DNA from: an uncultured Bacteroidaceae bacterium | GTDB taxonomy: Bacteria; Bacteroidota; Bacteroidia; Bacteroidales; Bacteroidaceae | Length of the DNA: 11,156 bases | Direction of reading: 5' to 3' | Assembly (NCBI GenBank): GCA_904501775.1 | Contig: CAJGCJ010000061.1 | Location: 1 to 11,156 of the forward strand | Shown: in pieces, positions 1 to 7,467 of the stretch | How positions within the stretch are numbered: position 1 is the stretch's first letter | How the letters are laid out: the number at the start of each line of letters is the position of its first letter | Position numbers and translations under genes: made by a program | Notes under the pieces: model-generated | What the model saw: only the letters and a program-made list of their open reading frames with translations | Told to the model about the DNA's origin: nothing | Database searches by the model: none

Positions 1-1109
1 ATCTGATTCATATATTGCGGATGAAATATTGCGACAAGCTCGCGCAACAGTATGTCGGGACGGAAGGGAGTCTCGGCGTAAAACCGTTTATGGGAAAGGT
101 TGCACACATATATATTCCGTTCGCGATAGGGCTTGAAATGGACATATCCGGCATACTCGTTCTTCAGTGTAGAATAACGTTTCTCGTCACCTGCATATTT
201 TATAAGCCAAAAATCGGCATCGGCAGCCTTGTCGAGCACCGTTTCGAAAGATAGTGGCACAGAACCCGTCTGTTTCCACGAAGAGAAGATATAATCGGAA
301 CCGGCATCACTGTAGATGCGACCGATGGTACTACTGCCACCCGGGACATACCATGCCGAAGCTGTCTTAAGTTCGCACATCAGCGTGGGCCGATTGGCTA
401 TCATTGCAACACTATCCCTTAATGCCATATAACTGCTCTCTACAAGCGAAAAGAGAGAATCGGCCTGTAGAGCCTTTCCAATAAGACGTCCATAGAAACG
501 CATCCACTCGGCAGCTGCAAGAGGCGAATTTTCCATATACTCGGCACACTCGACAAGCGGATATGGAAGTTTCTCGAGTTTGCCGTATCCTCCATTCTCG
601 TATGGCATAACCCACACAGCCTGCGGTGACAGCTGCACAACCATCTCCAAATCCACATTCAATGAACTGCCGCAATCAATAACGGCCCCGCTATTAAGAG
701 CCTCAACAATAGGCTCTTGTGTCATATATTGAGCCTCACAGACACCTTTTACTATATCGGCACAACCCAAGTCACACACAAGTTCGGCATGCACGGTCGA
801 TAAAAGAAGTATCGAATCGAGTGGTACACGAAGTGTTGTTCCTGCAGGAAGCTGCTGCGGCAACTCCTTCGATTTATCCACAAGTATATATCTGTGCAGA
901 AGGCTCTCTTTCCATGGGTTCTTTACATCGACAACGGTATACTCCCCGCACTCGACAATAGACAACAGCGAAGCATGTCGCAACTTCAGAGTGTCACCCG
1001 ACATAGGCTTACAACCGCTCACACCGCCACGGCAGGCAGCTATAGCTATTACAAGGAGCGCTGTTAGCAGCGCTCCTATAAATCTATATATGCTCTTACT
1101 TATATTCAA
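1..1109 (-). CDS. btuF: BtuF-like cobalamin ABC transporter substrate-binding lipoprotein (3' end cut by window)
   Basis: Reading the minus strand gives an open frame of at least 369 codons that runs off the window start. From a TTG at 1109 the product begins with lysines and a hydrophobic segment, then a lipobox (IAAC, Cys26), so it is a lipoprotein. The body looks like a periplasmic binding protein of the helical-backbone type: a conserved stretch resembling 'ELxxxLGxxDxIVGV' (here AELVCDLGCADIVKGV), a 'NVDLEMVVQLSPQAVWVMP' segment, and near the cut end YAETPFRPDILLRELV, typical of Bacteroidetes homologues. It should bind corrinoid in the periplasm and hand it to BtuCD. It is longer than E. 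coli BtuF (266 residues), as usual for Bacteroidetes forms. It follows btuG with a 14-nt overlap. No ATG lies upstream of the lipobox; a GTG at 1118 is the alternative start. Only the last few codons seem missing. Cobalamin specificity is inferred from the operon; the fold alone also fits heme or siderophore binding. Confidence 0.85.
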   Translation of the reverse strand, partial: MNISKSIYRFIGALLTALLVIAIAACRGGVSGCKPMSGDTLKLRHASLLSIVECGEYTVVDVKNPWKESLLHRYILVDKSKELPQQLPAGTTLRVPLDSILLLSTVHAELVCDLGCADIVKGVCEAQYMTQEPIVEALNSGAVIDCGSSLNVDLEMVVQLSPQAVWVMPYENGGYGKLEKLPYPLVECAEYMENSPLAAAEWMRFYGRLIGKALQADSLFSLVESSYMALRDSVAMIANRPTLMCELKTASAWYVPGGSSTIGRIYSDAGSDYIFSSWKQTGSVPLSFETVLDKAADADFWLIKYAGDEKRYSTLKNEYAGYVHFKPYRERNIYVCNLSHKRFYAETPFRPDILLRELVAIFHPQYMNQ

Positions 1110-2169
1110 ATCGTGCACCTGCTGTATAATATCCAACTTCAAACTCACCTTTCTGAGTGCCATCAATAGCAAAGACCTTCATTGTTCCAAGCACACCATA
1201 CTCGGCATATCCTACAAATATATCACCATTATCGGGATTTACCGACAAAGAATTGACATTTTTCATTGTTTCGGCATCGAGCACTTCGCTACGCTCGCCG
1301 GTAACTACATCAAGAGCATAAAGCGGCGAAGTCACATAACCATTGACTTCATAGCTCCAAGCGTTGTTCACATAATACAATGTATTCTCATAGGCAGCAA
1401 GTGCCGAAGCTGCAAAACCCAAAGACTCGCACACATCTCCATCAGGAGAGATACGATATACAGCCGAGGGTATGTCGGAATAGTTTCCGCTATCTATTAT
1501 ATACACCTCACCATTGCACAGCACACTTGATGTATAGGGGTTTACCAACTCCCTTGTAATAGACTCGCCGTTATGAAGGTCTATCATCTGTACCGTCCCA
1601 TTGTAGGCATACAGGTCGCCGGAGTTGTTGACAACAAGATAACCATCAATGTACGATATACCCTCGGGGCGTACACCTACGGGAATTTTCTTTATAAAAT
1701 CGGCAGTAACAGCATCGTACACATATACATTGCCATCATAGTTTGTCATATACACATTATTGCCATCGGTTGCCAGCATACGGGGCGAGGCACCCTCTTG
1801 AGTGAACATATAGGGGTCGCGTATACGCTTGCCATTCTCGTCAAGCACCTCGAGTTTTTGCGAACCGCTTAATGTAATGAACAGCCTGTCCTTAATCCAA
1901 AGCATATCCTGTGCAAGGTCACCCAAGAGCGAGCCGTTCTGCAAGGCGAAGATATTCGCCTCGCTGTCACCTGCAGTTGCAAGCCCTGTAGTGAAGTCAT
2001 AGTACTGGACACTTGCATCGTTACCGCCCCAGTTACCGGTATTAACGACATAACAACCCTTGCCCGATGTAACACCACCGCCATCATTGTTACCATTATC
2101 GTCACTCTCGCACGATGTAAAAAGCAGTGCCACTAAGGCCAATCCATAGAAAAGGTGATTCTTTTTCAT
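1096..2169 (-). CDS. btuG: BtuG-like surface-exposed cobalamin-binding lipoprotein (DUF5074/YncE-type beta-propeller)
   Basis: The 357-residue product starts with a lipoprotein signal peptide (lipobox LFTSC, Cys20) followed by ESDDN and a Gly/Asn/Asp-rich linker to about residue 37. The acidic residues right after the cysteine fit the Bacteroidetes lipoprotein export signal that sends lipoproteins to the cell surface. The rest resembles DUF5074/YncE beta-propellers: VNTGNWGGNDASVQYYD at 42-58, the GDLAQDM motif at 83-89, then repeated beta-strand units such as VYMTNYDGNVYVYD and LYAYNGTVQMIDL. In Bacteroides thetaiotaomicron, BtuG (BT1954) is a propeller of this kind that binds vitamin B12 very tightly and sits on BtuB. 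Here the gene lies 11 bp downstream of btuB and overlaps btuF, in a riboswitch-led operon, which supports the same role. The function is inferred from family and position; ligand-contacting residues cannot be picked out by eye. Confidence 0.88.
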   Translation of the reverse strand: MKKNHLFYGLALVALLFTSCESDDNGNNDGGGVTSGKGCYVVNTGNWGGNDASVQYYDFTTGLATAGDSEANIFALQNGSLLGDLAQDMLWIKDRLFITLSGSQKLEVLDENGKRIRDPYMFTQEGASPRMLATDGNNVYMTNYDGNVYVYDAVTADFIKKIPVGVRPEGISYIDGYLVVNNSGDLYAYNGTVQMIDLHNGESITRELVNPYTSSVLCNGEVYIIDSGNYSDIPSAVYRISPDGDVCESLGFAASALAAYENTLYYVNNAWSYEVNGYVTSPLYALDVVTGERSEVLDAETMKNVNSLSVNPDNGDIFVGYAEYGVLGTMKVFAIDGTQKGEFEVGYYTAGARFEYK

Positions 2170-2180
2170 AACATTTTGTT

Positions 2181-4151
2181 TTAAATCTTCAAAGTTGCAG
2201 TAATACGACAGTTACAACCCGGCATAGGATAGTAACGTATAATCTCATAGTTAATGTCAGCAATGTTAATCGCCTCTATCTTTGTAGACAAAGTAGCATT
2301 TGCAATCTTCCAGTCGCGCGACAACCACAGCGAGTGGTCGAAATATGGGTCAACCTCGGTTGATGGTATATTCTGTGCCAAACGATAGCGTTTGCCGCTC
2401 CATATAAGCGAATATCCGAAATTCACAATTGCGGTCTCAAGGGCTGCAGAAAGCGAGCCCGAATGACGCGGTGTATATACAATCTGGGAGCCTTTGAGCT
2501 GCGAGCCGCCGGTATCGTCAACCGCACACATATAGCTGTATGACGAGGCAATCTTCAACAGGCTGTGTGCTGGGAGATTTATTGTTCCCGATATATTGAT
2601 GTCGGCACCCGACAGCTTTACATCGTTAACATTGCTCATTTTCCATATAAAGATACCGGGAACTGCTACAATCTTGTCCTCGACACGCCCATAGTAGCCG
2701 TCTATTGAAAAGAGCAGATTCCCTGCCGCATTGCCACTGCTCATGTATGATGCACCGATGTTTAACATGCGGCTTTTTTCGGGACGCAACTTATAGTTTC
2801 CGCTCTCGCGATAGTAGAGATCGTTGAAGGTTGGCATACGGAAAATCTCTTTATAAGAGAGGCGCAGGCTGCTGTTCCTGCCGAATGGTGAGCATGAGAA
2901 CGACAACGAAGGGGAGAAACGGCTACGATCGGGGGCAGCCTCAGCATCCCTACACCATTCCGATGCGTAGCTATGCAGAAGCGATGCTGTTACCGAGAAG
3001 AGACTATTGGCAACACGCATGCTTACTGCCGATAACAATGATATACGCTGCGGAGACGAAGGCATGGTGTTATGACGGTTTGTTGTCTTCAAATTATTGT
3101 AGAAGAGTTCTTCGCTATATGCAAACGACAAAATTTCTGTTGGTGAATAGGCAACTGTATAAGACAAATCGGTCTCGTGCTGATTATATTCATTAATGGT
3201 TTTTAATGTTGGTTGCTTATTCCTATTGTATTGATAATTATGTTTCAGAGCAGCCTTCATTCTTATCCCGGACGATGGAAAACACTCATAGAAGAGCTGT
3301 CCGAAAAGGTTTCTGGTCGTGAGCCTCTCACTACTTATGGGATTATCTACTATCACGCCTCCGGGAATACCCTGCGACGAGTTATAAGCATATAATTTTG
3401 CTCTGAAAAAATTCTTTTTGTTGCCGTTCCATAAGAAACTGACATCGGCACGCAATGTCTCAATATCGGAGTTTATTCTTTTTCCATTGATCCGCTTTTC
3501 GGCATTCTCAATATCGAAGTCATAGGCACCTTGCGACGATGTATAATCGGCAAAGATTGTACTACTCCACCCCTTGCCCAACGAGCGTCCGAGCATTATA
3601 TTGGCTGTATAAGTATCGAAAGAGCCGGCACGCAGGCATGCCTGAACGACATTCTCACTGGACATGGATGTTTTTATGGAGAGTGCACCTGCAGATGCCA
3701 ACATTCGTGCCGGACGGTATATATCGTCACCATCGCCAATGGTCAGCTGCAACCCCTCGAGATTATCTGTCGAGAAACGTCCAAGGTCAACCATTCCGCT
3801 TTGGCAGTCACCGACAGCCACGCCATCGAAGAAAACAGCCGTATGCTGTGCACCCATTCCACGCACCGAAACAGTTTTGAGACCACCTACACCGCCATAG
3901 TCCTTGACAGTGATTCCGCTCATAAACTTCATGGCATCACCTACATTGGTGACGCCCAATTGCTTCAGTTCATCACCCGAAAATTGCTGCAACGGCACCG
4001 TACTCCCTATCTTGGGATAAGGGTTGTCATCAACAAGTAATGTATCAAGAACATACAACAGACTATCGGCTTGTGCACATACATGACAAGGGTATACAAA
4101 TAGGGACATCAGCCCTATCAAACAGGGTACAACAATGCGAATTACACGCAT
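2181..4151 (-). CDS. btuB: BtuB-type TonB-dependent outer-membrane cobalamin receptor
   Basis: The 656-residue product imports corrinoids across the outer membrane using energy from TonB-ExbBD. It begins with a signal peptide (MRVIRIVV, hydrophobic core, probable cleavage near AQA at 26-28). A DTLLV stretch at 36-40 resembles the E. coli BtuB TonB box (DTLVV). The plug domain covers roughly 46-150, with FSGDELKQLG, SGITVKDYGGVGGLKTVSVRG and the FFDGVAVGD motif. A beta-barrel of alternating aromatic/polar strands follows to the end. There is no carboxypeptidase-like N-terminal extension of the SusC kind, and the length is close to small BtuB/FepA-type receptors. The start is the ATG at 4151; an in-frame TTG at 4175 would add eight residues ahead of the signal peptide and is less likely. 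A cobalamin riboswitch lies directly upstream and btuG directly downstream. The last residue is isoleucine rather than the usual aromatic. Confidence 0.93.
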   Translation of the reverse strand: MRVIRIVVPCLIGLMSLFVYPCHVCAQADSLLYVLDTLLVDDNPYPKIGSTVPLQQFSGDELKQLGVTNVGDAMKFMSGITVKDYGGVGGLKTVSVRGMGAQHTAVFFDGVAVGDCQSGMVDLGRFSTDNLEGLQLTIGDGDDIYRPARMLASAGALSIKTSMSSENVVQACLRAGSFDTYTANIMLGRSLGKGWSSTIFADYTSSQGAYDFDIENAEKRINGKRINSDIETLRADVSFLWNGNKKNFFRAKLYAYNSSQGIPGGVIVDNPISSERLTTRNLFGQLFYECFPSSGIRMKAALKHNYQYNRNKQPTLKTINEYNQHETDLSYTVAYSPTEILSFAYSEELFYNNLKTTNRHNTMPSSPQRISLLSAVSMRVANSLFSVTASLLHSYASEWCRDAEAAPDRSRFSPSLSFSCSPFGRNSSLRLSYKEIFRMPTFNDLYYRESGNYKLRPEKSRMLNIGASYMSSGNAAGNLLFSIDGYYGRVEDKIVAVPGIFIWKMSNVNDVKLSGADINISGTINLPAHSLLKIASSYSYMCAVDDTGGSQLKGSQIVYTPRHSGSLSAALETAIVNFGYSLIWSGKRYRLAQNIPSTEVDPYFDHSLWLSRDWKIANATLSTKIEAINIADINYEIIRYYPMPGCNCRITATLKI

Positions 4152-4209
4152 ATTAAAAATATAGGCATACAACAATGACCCGTACTCTTCCTCGAAAGTA
4201 ATGTGGGCA

Positions 4210-4360
4210 ATTGACTCGTTTTGCAGGTCTTCTGACTTACCCCTTTCATCCTCCTTCCCGCCCTAAGGCAGTGGAACCATACGATTGGATGAACTTTTAC
4301 AGAGCTTACAGCAGCGGGACTGTACAGGATTTACACCTGTTTCCCTTTTAATCCTCAATC
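4210..4360 (-). promoter_or_regulatory. Cobalamin (adenosylcobalamin-class) riboswitch in the btuB leader
   Basis: Read on the minus strand, the leader contains the conserved core AAAAGGGAAACAGGTG at about 4349-4334, AATCC next to it, then GTCCCGCTGCTGTAA, then CACTGCCTTAGGGCGGGAAGG, and finally the B12 box AAGTCAGAAGACCTGC at 4238-4223. These elements appear in the order and spacing of the Rfam cobalamin riboswitch. A short P1 helix can be drawn between ATTGA (4359-4355) and TCAAT (4214-4210). The aptamer ends about 58 nt before the btuB ATG. I see no hairpin plus U-tract in that gap, so control is more likely on translation start than on termination. In such leaders, bound cobalamin lowers expression of the downstream transporter genes. 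Confidence 0.95.
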
Positions 4361-4392
4361 TCGAAAGAGATATCTATCGGAACAAAACGTGG

Positions 4393-4400
4393 CTAAGGTA
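4393..4400 (-). promoter_or_regulatory. Candidate -7 element for the btuBGF operon
   Basis: The minus-strand sequence TACCTTAG differs by one base from the Bacteroidetes -7 consensus TAnnTTTG and would place the transcript start at about 4385, just ahead of the riboswitch aptamer. A TTAG at 4427-4424 is the only upstream candidate for the -33 TTTG element, and its 23-nt spacing is somewhat long. An A/T-rich tract precedes it. The call is tentative and rests mainly on position. Confidence 0.35.
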
Positions 4401-4530
4401 ATACATTTTTTTTATTTCTTTGCCTAAATAGAAAAAAAATATGATGATTTGCTTCCAATGCCCATACAACTGATGGCAATGAGTGAAAGTGCGTTATAAA
4501 CAAGCGCAATAAGAGCATCAACAGAGCGGC
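4401..4530. other. Gap between tatD and the btu promoter region
   Basis: This stretch separates the tatD stop from the btu leader, both on the minus strand. On that strand it holds a weak imperfect hairpin (4478-4473 with 4465-4459, one bulged base, loop of 7) and, about 20 nt further on, a run of eight T residues. The distance makes a standard tatD terminator doubtful; the T/A run may instead be upstream promoter sequence. I see no open frame worth calling. Confidence 0.5.
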
Positions 4531-5316
4531 TTATGATATTTTATTGAAGACCTGCATCGCGTTTGCCGTTGTAATGGCAGCCACTTCGTCATACGACATG
4601 CCATATATCGATGCAAGAGCCTTGACAACCTCTACCACATAAGCACTCTCGTTGCGACGGCCACGATGAGGCACAGGTGCCAGATAGGGAGAGTCGGTCT
4701 CGAGCACAATGCGGTTTAAGGGAACTGCACCGGCAAGCACTGTGGGCAATGTGCTCTTTTTATATGTAAGAGCACCGCCTATTCCCAACATAAATCCCGG
4801 GAACGTAAGCAACGCCTCGGCCTCCTCGACCGTACCGGAGAAGCAATGGAATATGCCCGAGAGCATACTGCCGCGATGGCCATCCATCACACGATAAAGT
4901 TCGTTAAAGGCTTTGCGTGAATGTATTACCAATGGAAGGTTTGCTTCCCGTGCCCATGATATCTGTTGTTCAAAAGCCTCAACCTGCTGATTGCTGTATG
5001 TTGTATCCCAATAGAAATCGAGCCCCACCTCGCCTACTGCAATATATCGTTCATCTTGCTGTAGCAAGCTATACAAACAGTCAAGCTGCTCTTTATAATC
5101 GTCAGCCACATCGGTGGGGTGCAGACCTATCATCGGATGGCACACTCCAGGGTACTTGTCGCACATGCTGTTTATGGCTGCCACACTCGATGCATTTATG
5201 CAAGGAAGACACAGATGCTTGACACCTGCTTCAAGTGCACGCGCAACAACAGCGTCGCGTTCATCATCAAACTCCTCGACAAACAGATGCGTATGTGTAT
5301 CTATCAGATGTGACAT
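4531..5316 (-). CDS. tatD: TatD-family metal-dependent hydrolase (putative DNase)
   Basis: The 261-residue product has the full set of TatD/YcfH motifs of the amidohydrolase-like TIM-barrel fold: DTHTH at 6-10 (metal-binding His8 and His10), GLHP at 64-67, GEVGLDFY at 95-102 (Glu96), HSR at 132-134 (His132), HCFSGT at 157-162 (His157) and ETDSPYLAPVPHRGRRNE from 206 (Asp208). All expected metal ligands are present and the length is normal, so it should be active. Family members are cytoplasmic Mg-dependent 3'-5' exonucleases or deoxyribonucleases with suggested roles in DNA repair or degradation; the physiological substrate is often unclear. It is the last gene of a three-gene minus-strand operon, 21 bp after the unknown protein gene. 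Which TatD/YcfH/YjjV subgroup it belongs to cannot be told from sequence inspection. Confidence 0.93.
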   Translation of the reverse strand: MSHLIDTHTHLFVEEFDDERDAVVARALEAGVKHLCLPCINASSVAAINSMCDKYPGVCHPMIGLHPTDVADDYKEQLDCLYSLLQQDERYIAVGEVGLDFYWDTTYSNQQVEAFEQQISWAREANLPLVIHSRKAFNELYRVMDGHRGSMLSGIFHCFSGTVEEAEALLTFPGFMLGIGGALTYKKSTLPTVLAGAVPLNRIVLETDSPYLAPVPHRGRRNESAYVVEVVKALASIYGMSYDEVAAITTANAMQVFNKIS

Positions 5317-5337
5317 GTTATAGATATATGCTTCAGG

Positions 5338-6051
5338 TTATTCCTGTGTATCCTTTGCCTTACGGTCGCCGCGTGTGTAATATATCACACCATAGGATGC
5401 ACAGTGTTTAATTCTTTCGGAGGATTCAAGGGCCGAGAATTTTGCTTCAATCTCGCTCCATACGTCGAGGATTATCTTATCACCCTCGGGACGCATCCCT
5501 GCTATATTGCGCAAGGCATCAGATGTTCGTTGCTGCAACATCTGCTGCTGACGGTACATCTGTCTGAATGTTTCGAACTCTACCGACACACGACCCATTG
5601 TGGGATTGTATATGGGCACACCGCCTTCGGCCTGACGACGTCGCTCGCCATCTATTATACGCTGCCCCCATTCGAGCACAGCAGTCTCGGATAGTAGATT
5701 AGGAAGAGAATCCTCGTTCTCGGGCAGTCCGTAATAGGCACGTTTGGCACGCGCAATCTCGCCGCGCATTATCGACATGCTGAGTACCTGTATAAAGTGC
5801 GACACATACATACGGGCACGTTTCAAGGCTGCTTCGTATCTTTGATTACCCCTTTTCGACGATTGCTCGCTCACGCTCTTCTTATATATATCCACTTCGC
5901 GGACGAACCTTTCAAGGAATGTTTTAGCCTTGTAATATGTGTTGTGCGAGAGTACATTCATATATACTCCATTCTGCACACTGCTGTCGATAGCCATACG
6001 AAGGGTACGTATGCGTGCTTGGTCGGTCTTGGGTAGTCGACGATAAGGCAT
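5338..6051 (-). CDS. Conserved Bacteroidetes protein of unknown function, 237 aa
   Basis: I do not recognise a named domain. The 237-residue product begins MPYRRLPKTDQARIRTL, an opening I recall from hypothetical proteins found widely in Bacteroidetes. It has no signal peptide or membrane segment, so it is probably cytoplasmic. It is rich in Arg, Lys and Glu and mostly predicted helical. Visible blocks are YEAALKRARMYVSHFIQVLSM at about 72-92, MRGEIARAKRAYYGLPENED at 95-114, EWGQRIIDGERRRQ at 127-140, a loop with PIYNPTMGRVSVEFE at 146-160, a Gln/Met-rich helix at 161-185, and a C-terminal SYGVIYYTRGD at 219-229. There is no obvious catalytic motif. It lies 9 bp after the polyprenyl synthetase gene and 21 bp before tatD, so all three are probably co-transcribed. 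The position does not by itself reveal a function, since its neighbours act in isoprenoid and nucleic-acid metabolism. Confidence 0.88.
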   Translation of the reverse strand: MPYRRLPKTDQARIRTLRMAIDSSVQNGVYMNVLSHNTYYKAKTFLERFVREVDIYKKSVSEQSSKRGNQRYEAALKRARMYVSHFIQVLSMSIMRGEIARAKRAYYGLPENEDSLPNLLSETAVLEWGQRIIDGERRRQAEGGVPIYNPTMGRVSVEFETFRQMYRQQQMLQQRTSDALRNIAGMRPEGDKIILDVWSEIEAKFSALESSERIKHCASYGVIYYTRGDRKAKDTQE

Positions 6052-6060
6052 ACTGTGCTA

Positions 6061-7035
6061 TCAGAGATTTCTATTCAACAGTGAATCGACAAAGCTCTTT
6101 AGGGCCACTTTCCTCTCGGCTGGCACTGACACTGCATCAATATAGGAATCGCACTTTGCAAAAAGTTCGTTTATACGCTCTTGGCATACCTTACATATAT
6201 CAAGTTCGTCGTAAACAGCCTTGATTGCAGCAATCTTCTCCTGCTCATCGAAACTCTTCTTTGACATCCACTCTTTTATTACAGCACGCTGCTCGTCAGA
6301 TGCCAGTTCCATTGCCTTTATCAAGAGGAAAGTCTTTTTATTGCATACGATATCGCCACCAATCTTCTTTCCAAATACTTCGACATCACCGTATGCGTCG
6401 AGCATGTCATCCTGCAATTGGAAGGCCATACCCATTGTCTCGCCATACGCATACAGGTTGGCAAGGTCACTTTCACTTGCTCCGGCAAGAATACCACCCA
6501 TTTTAAGGCATGCAGCCATGAGCACAGAAGTCTTTAGACGTATCATTTCGAGATACTCCTCTTCGCGAACTTCGTCGCGTGTTTCGAACTCCATGTCGAA
6601 TTGCTGACCCTCGCCAATCTCCTTTGCTGTAGTGGTAAAGAGATTGAGCATTCCGCGCAACTTGTCATCGGGAGATTTTGCAATGAACTCATATGCAAGC
6701 ACAAGCATTGTATCGCCCGAAAGGATTGCTGCATTCTCGCCCCATTTGGCAACCACAGTGGGTTTTCCTCGACGGATATCGGCGCAATCCATCACATCAT
6801 CATGTATAAGGGTATAATTGTGGTATGTCTCCATTGCTACGGCAGGATACAATACATCACTGACATTATCTTTATACATATTATACGCCATTAGAAAGAG
6901 TACAGGACGTACACGCTTTCCGCTTTGCGACAATGTGTATGTTATAGGAATGTAGAGATCCTTTGGATGACGCTCTATCTCAAGATTCTGAATAAACTCG
7001 TTTACTTTTTCCCTGATTTGTTCCCAGCTATACAT
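6061..7035 (-). CDS. Polyprenyl synthetase (trans-isoprenyl diphosphate synthase)
   Basis: The 324-residue product joins isopentenyl diphosphate units to an allylic diphosphate to make a linear isoprenoid diphosphate for quinone side chains or lipid carriers. It has the family's key elements: GKRVRP at 39-44 (IPP binding), the first Asp-rich motif DDVMD at 79-83, followed by RRGKPT at 88-93, GQQFDM at 143-148, KT at 168-169, and the second Asp-rich motif DDMLD at 209-213, then GKKIGGD at 222-228. The first motif is the DDxxD form without the two-residue insert of many bacterial farnesyl diphosphate synthases. Tyr74, five residues before it, would tend to limit chain length, so a short-chain product (C15-C20) is more likely than a long one, though this is inference. 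It leads a three-gene operon and is transcribed away from a plus-strand operon containing ispH, which supplies its substrates. Start is the ATG at 7035. Confidence 0.92.
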   Translation of the reverse strand: MYSWEQIREKVNEFIQNLEIERHPKDLYIPITYTLSQSGKRVRPVLFLMAYNMYKDNVSDVLYPAVAMETYHNYTLIHDDVMDCADIRRGKPTVVAKWGENAAILSGDTMLVLAYEFIAKSPDDKLRGMLNLFTTTAKEIGEGQQFDMEFETRDEVREEEYLEMIRLKTSVLMAACLKMGGILAGASESDLANLYAYGETMGMAFQLQDDMLDAYGDVEVFGKKIGGDIVCNKKTFLLIKAMELASDEQRAVIKEWMSKKSFDEQEKIAAIKAVYDELDICKVCQERINELFAKCDSYIDAVSVPAERKVALKSFVDSLLNRNL

Positions 7036-7113
7036 AATGATATAATTTTGTTTACTGAATTATTCTGTTGCCTCATTTCTGATGCCAAATGCAGCACCTG
7101 AAGTGTATTATCG

Positions 7114-7144
7114 CAAAATTACAATAAAGAAACGGATATTCACA
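7114..7144 (-). promoter_or_regulatory. Promoter candidate for the polyprenyl synthetase operon
   Basis: On the minus strand, TAATTTTG at 7121-7114 is an exact match to the Bacteroidetes -7 element TAnnTTTG. TGTG at 7144-7141 lies 19 nt upstream and differs by one base from the -33 TTTG. Transcription would start at about 7107, giving a leader of roughly 70 nt before the ATG at 7035. No promoter mapping is available to confirm it. Confidence 0.55.
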
Positions 7145-7440
7145 CCTACATGCGGATATAAATTTACAAAAATGCGCAATGGGCACTGTCAAGCCCTACA
7201 AATAGGATATTTTACAGCGTCAATATGCCAAAGCCAAGTATACACCGTATCACTCCACCTGCCAAGGAGGCAGTGTTTTCCATTCAGACACTCCCTTGCC
7301 ATTTATTGTAAAAGCCATTACCTGCAACATTTTTTATATGATTTTAAACATTGCGGCATACTATAAAAGCGCCCGATGCGTTTTTATGGTAGAAAATAAA
7401 ATTAGATGGAAAAATCACAAAAAGGGTGCTCAATTATCGC
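7145..7440. other. Central part of the divergent intergenic region, no gene seen
   Basis: This stretch lies between two divergent promoter candidates. It contains short frames, the longest about 94 codons on the plus strand, but none has a recognisable product. Two small hairpins are visible: CTGCC/GGCAG with a 5-nt loop (7259-7273), and an A/T-rich stem AAAAGCGC/GCGTTTTT (7365-7385, one G-T pair). Neither is clearly functional. I see no known riboswitch, tRNA or repeat. Confidence 0.6.
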
Positions 7441-7459
7441 TTGCAACAAGAAAAAACAT

Positions 7460-7467
7460 TATCTTCG
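7460..7467 (+). promoter_or_regulatory. Candidate -7 element for the porQ-cmk-ispH-pfkA operon
   Basis: TATCTTCG matches the Bacteroidetes -7 consensus TAnnTTTG except for one C, and is followed by CAC as often seen. A TTG at 7441-7443 may be part of the -33 element, although the 16-nt spacing is shorter than usual. The transcript would begin near 7474, giving a leader of about 37 nt before the porQ ATG. Confidence 0.5.

Noticed and set aside
1..60. Apparent frameshift near the cut end of btuF
   Set aside because: Careful re-reading shows the frame continues cleanly through YAETPFRPDILLRELV to the window edge.
412..675. Minus-strand open frame of 87 codons
   Set aside because: It is an alternative frame inside the btuF coding region, which is open through the whole stretch and reads as a binding protein.
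991..1530. Plus-strand open frame of 179 codons
   Set aside because: It lies antisense to btuG and the start of btuF, has low-complexity Ile/Ser/Cys-rich content with no family resemblance, and the opposite strand encodes clear proteins.
3531..4040. Plus-strand open frame of 169 codons
   Set aside because: It is antisense to the btuB plug and early barrel; its product has no signal peptide, domain or plausible start context.
4459..4478. Hairpin downstream of tatD as its terminator
   Set aside because: The stem is short and bulged, and the T run is about 20 nt away, so it lacks normal terminator geometry.
7082..7366. Plus-strand open frame of 94 codons in the divergent region
   Set aside because: It overlaps the promoter candidate of the polyprenyl synthetase operon and shows no recognisable domain or supported start.
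7365..7385. A/T-rich hairpin with a T run, resembling a terminator
   Set aside because: It lies between divergent genes with no transcript expected to end there, has only three strong G-C pairs, and can arise by chance.
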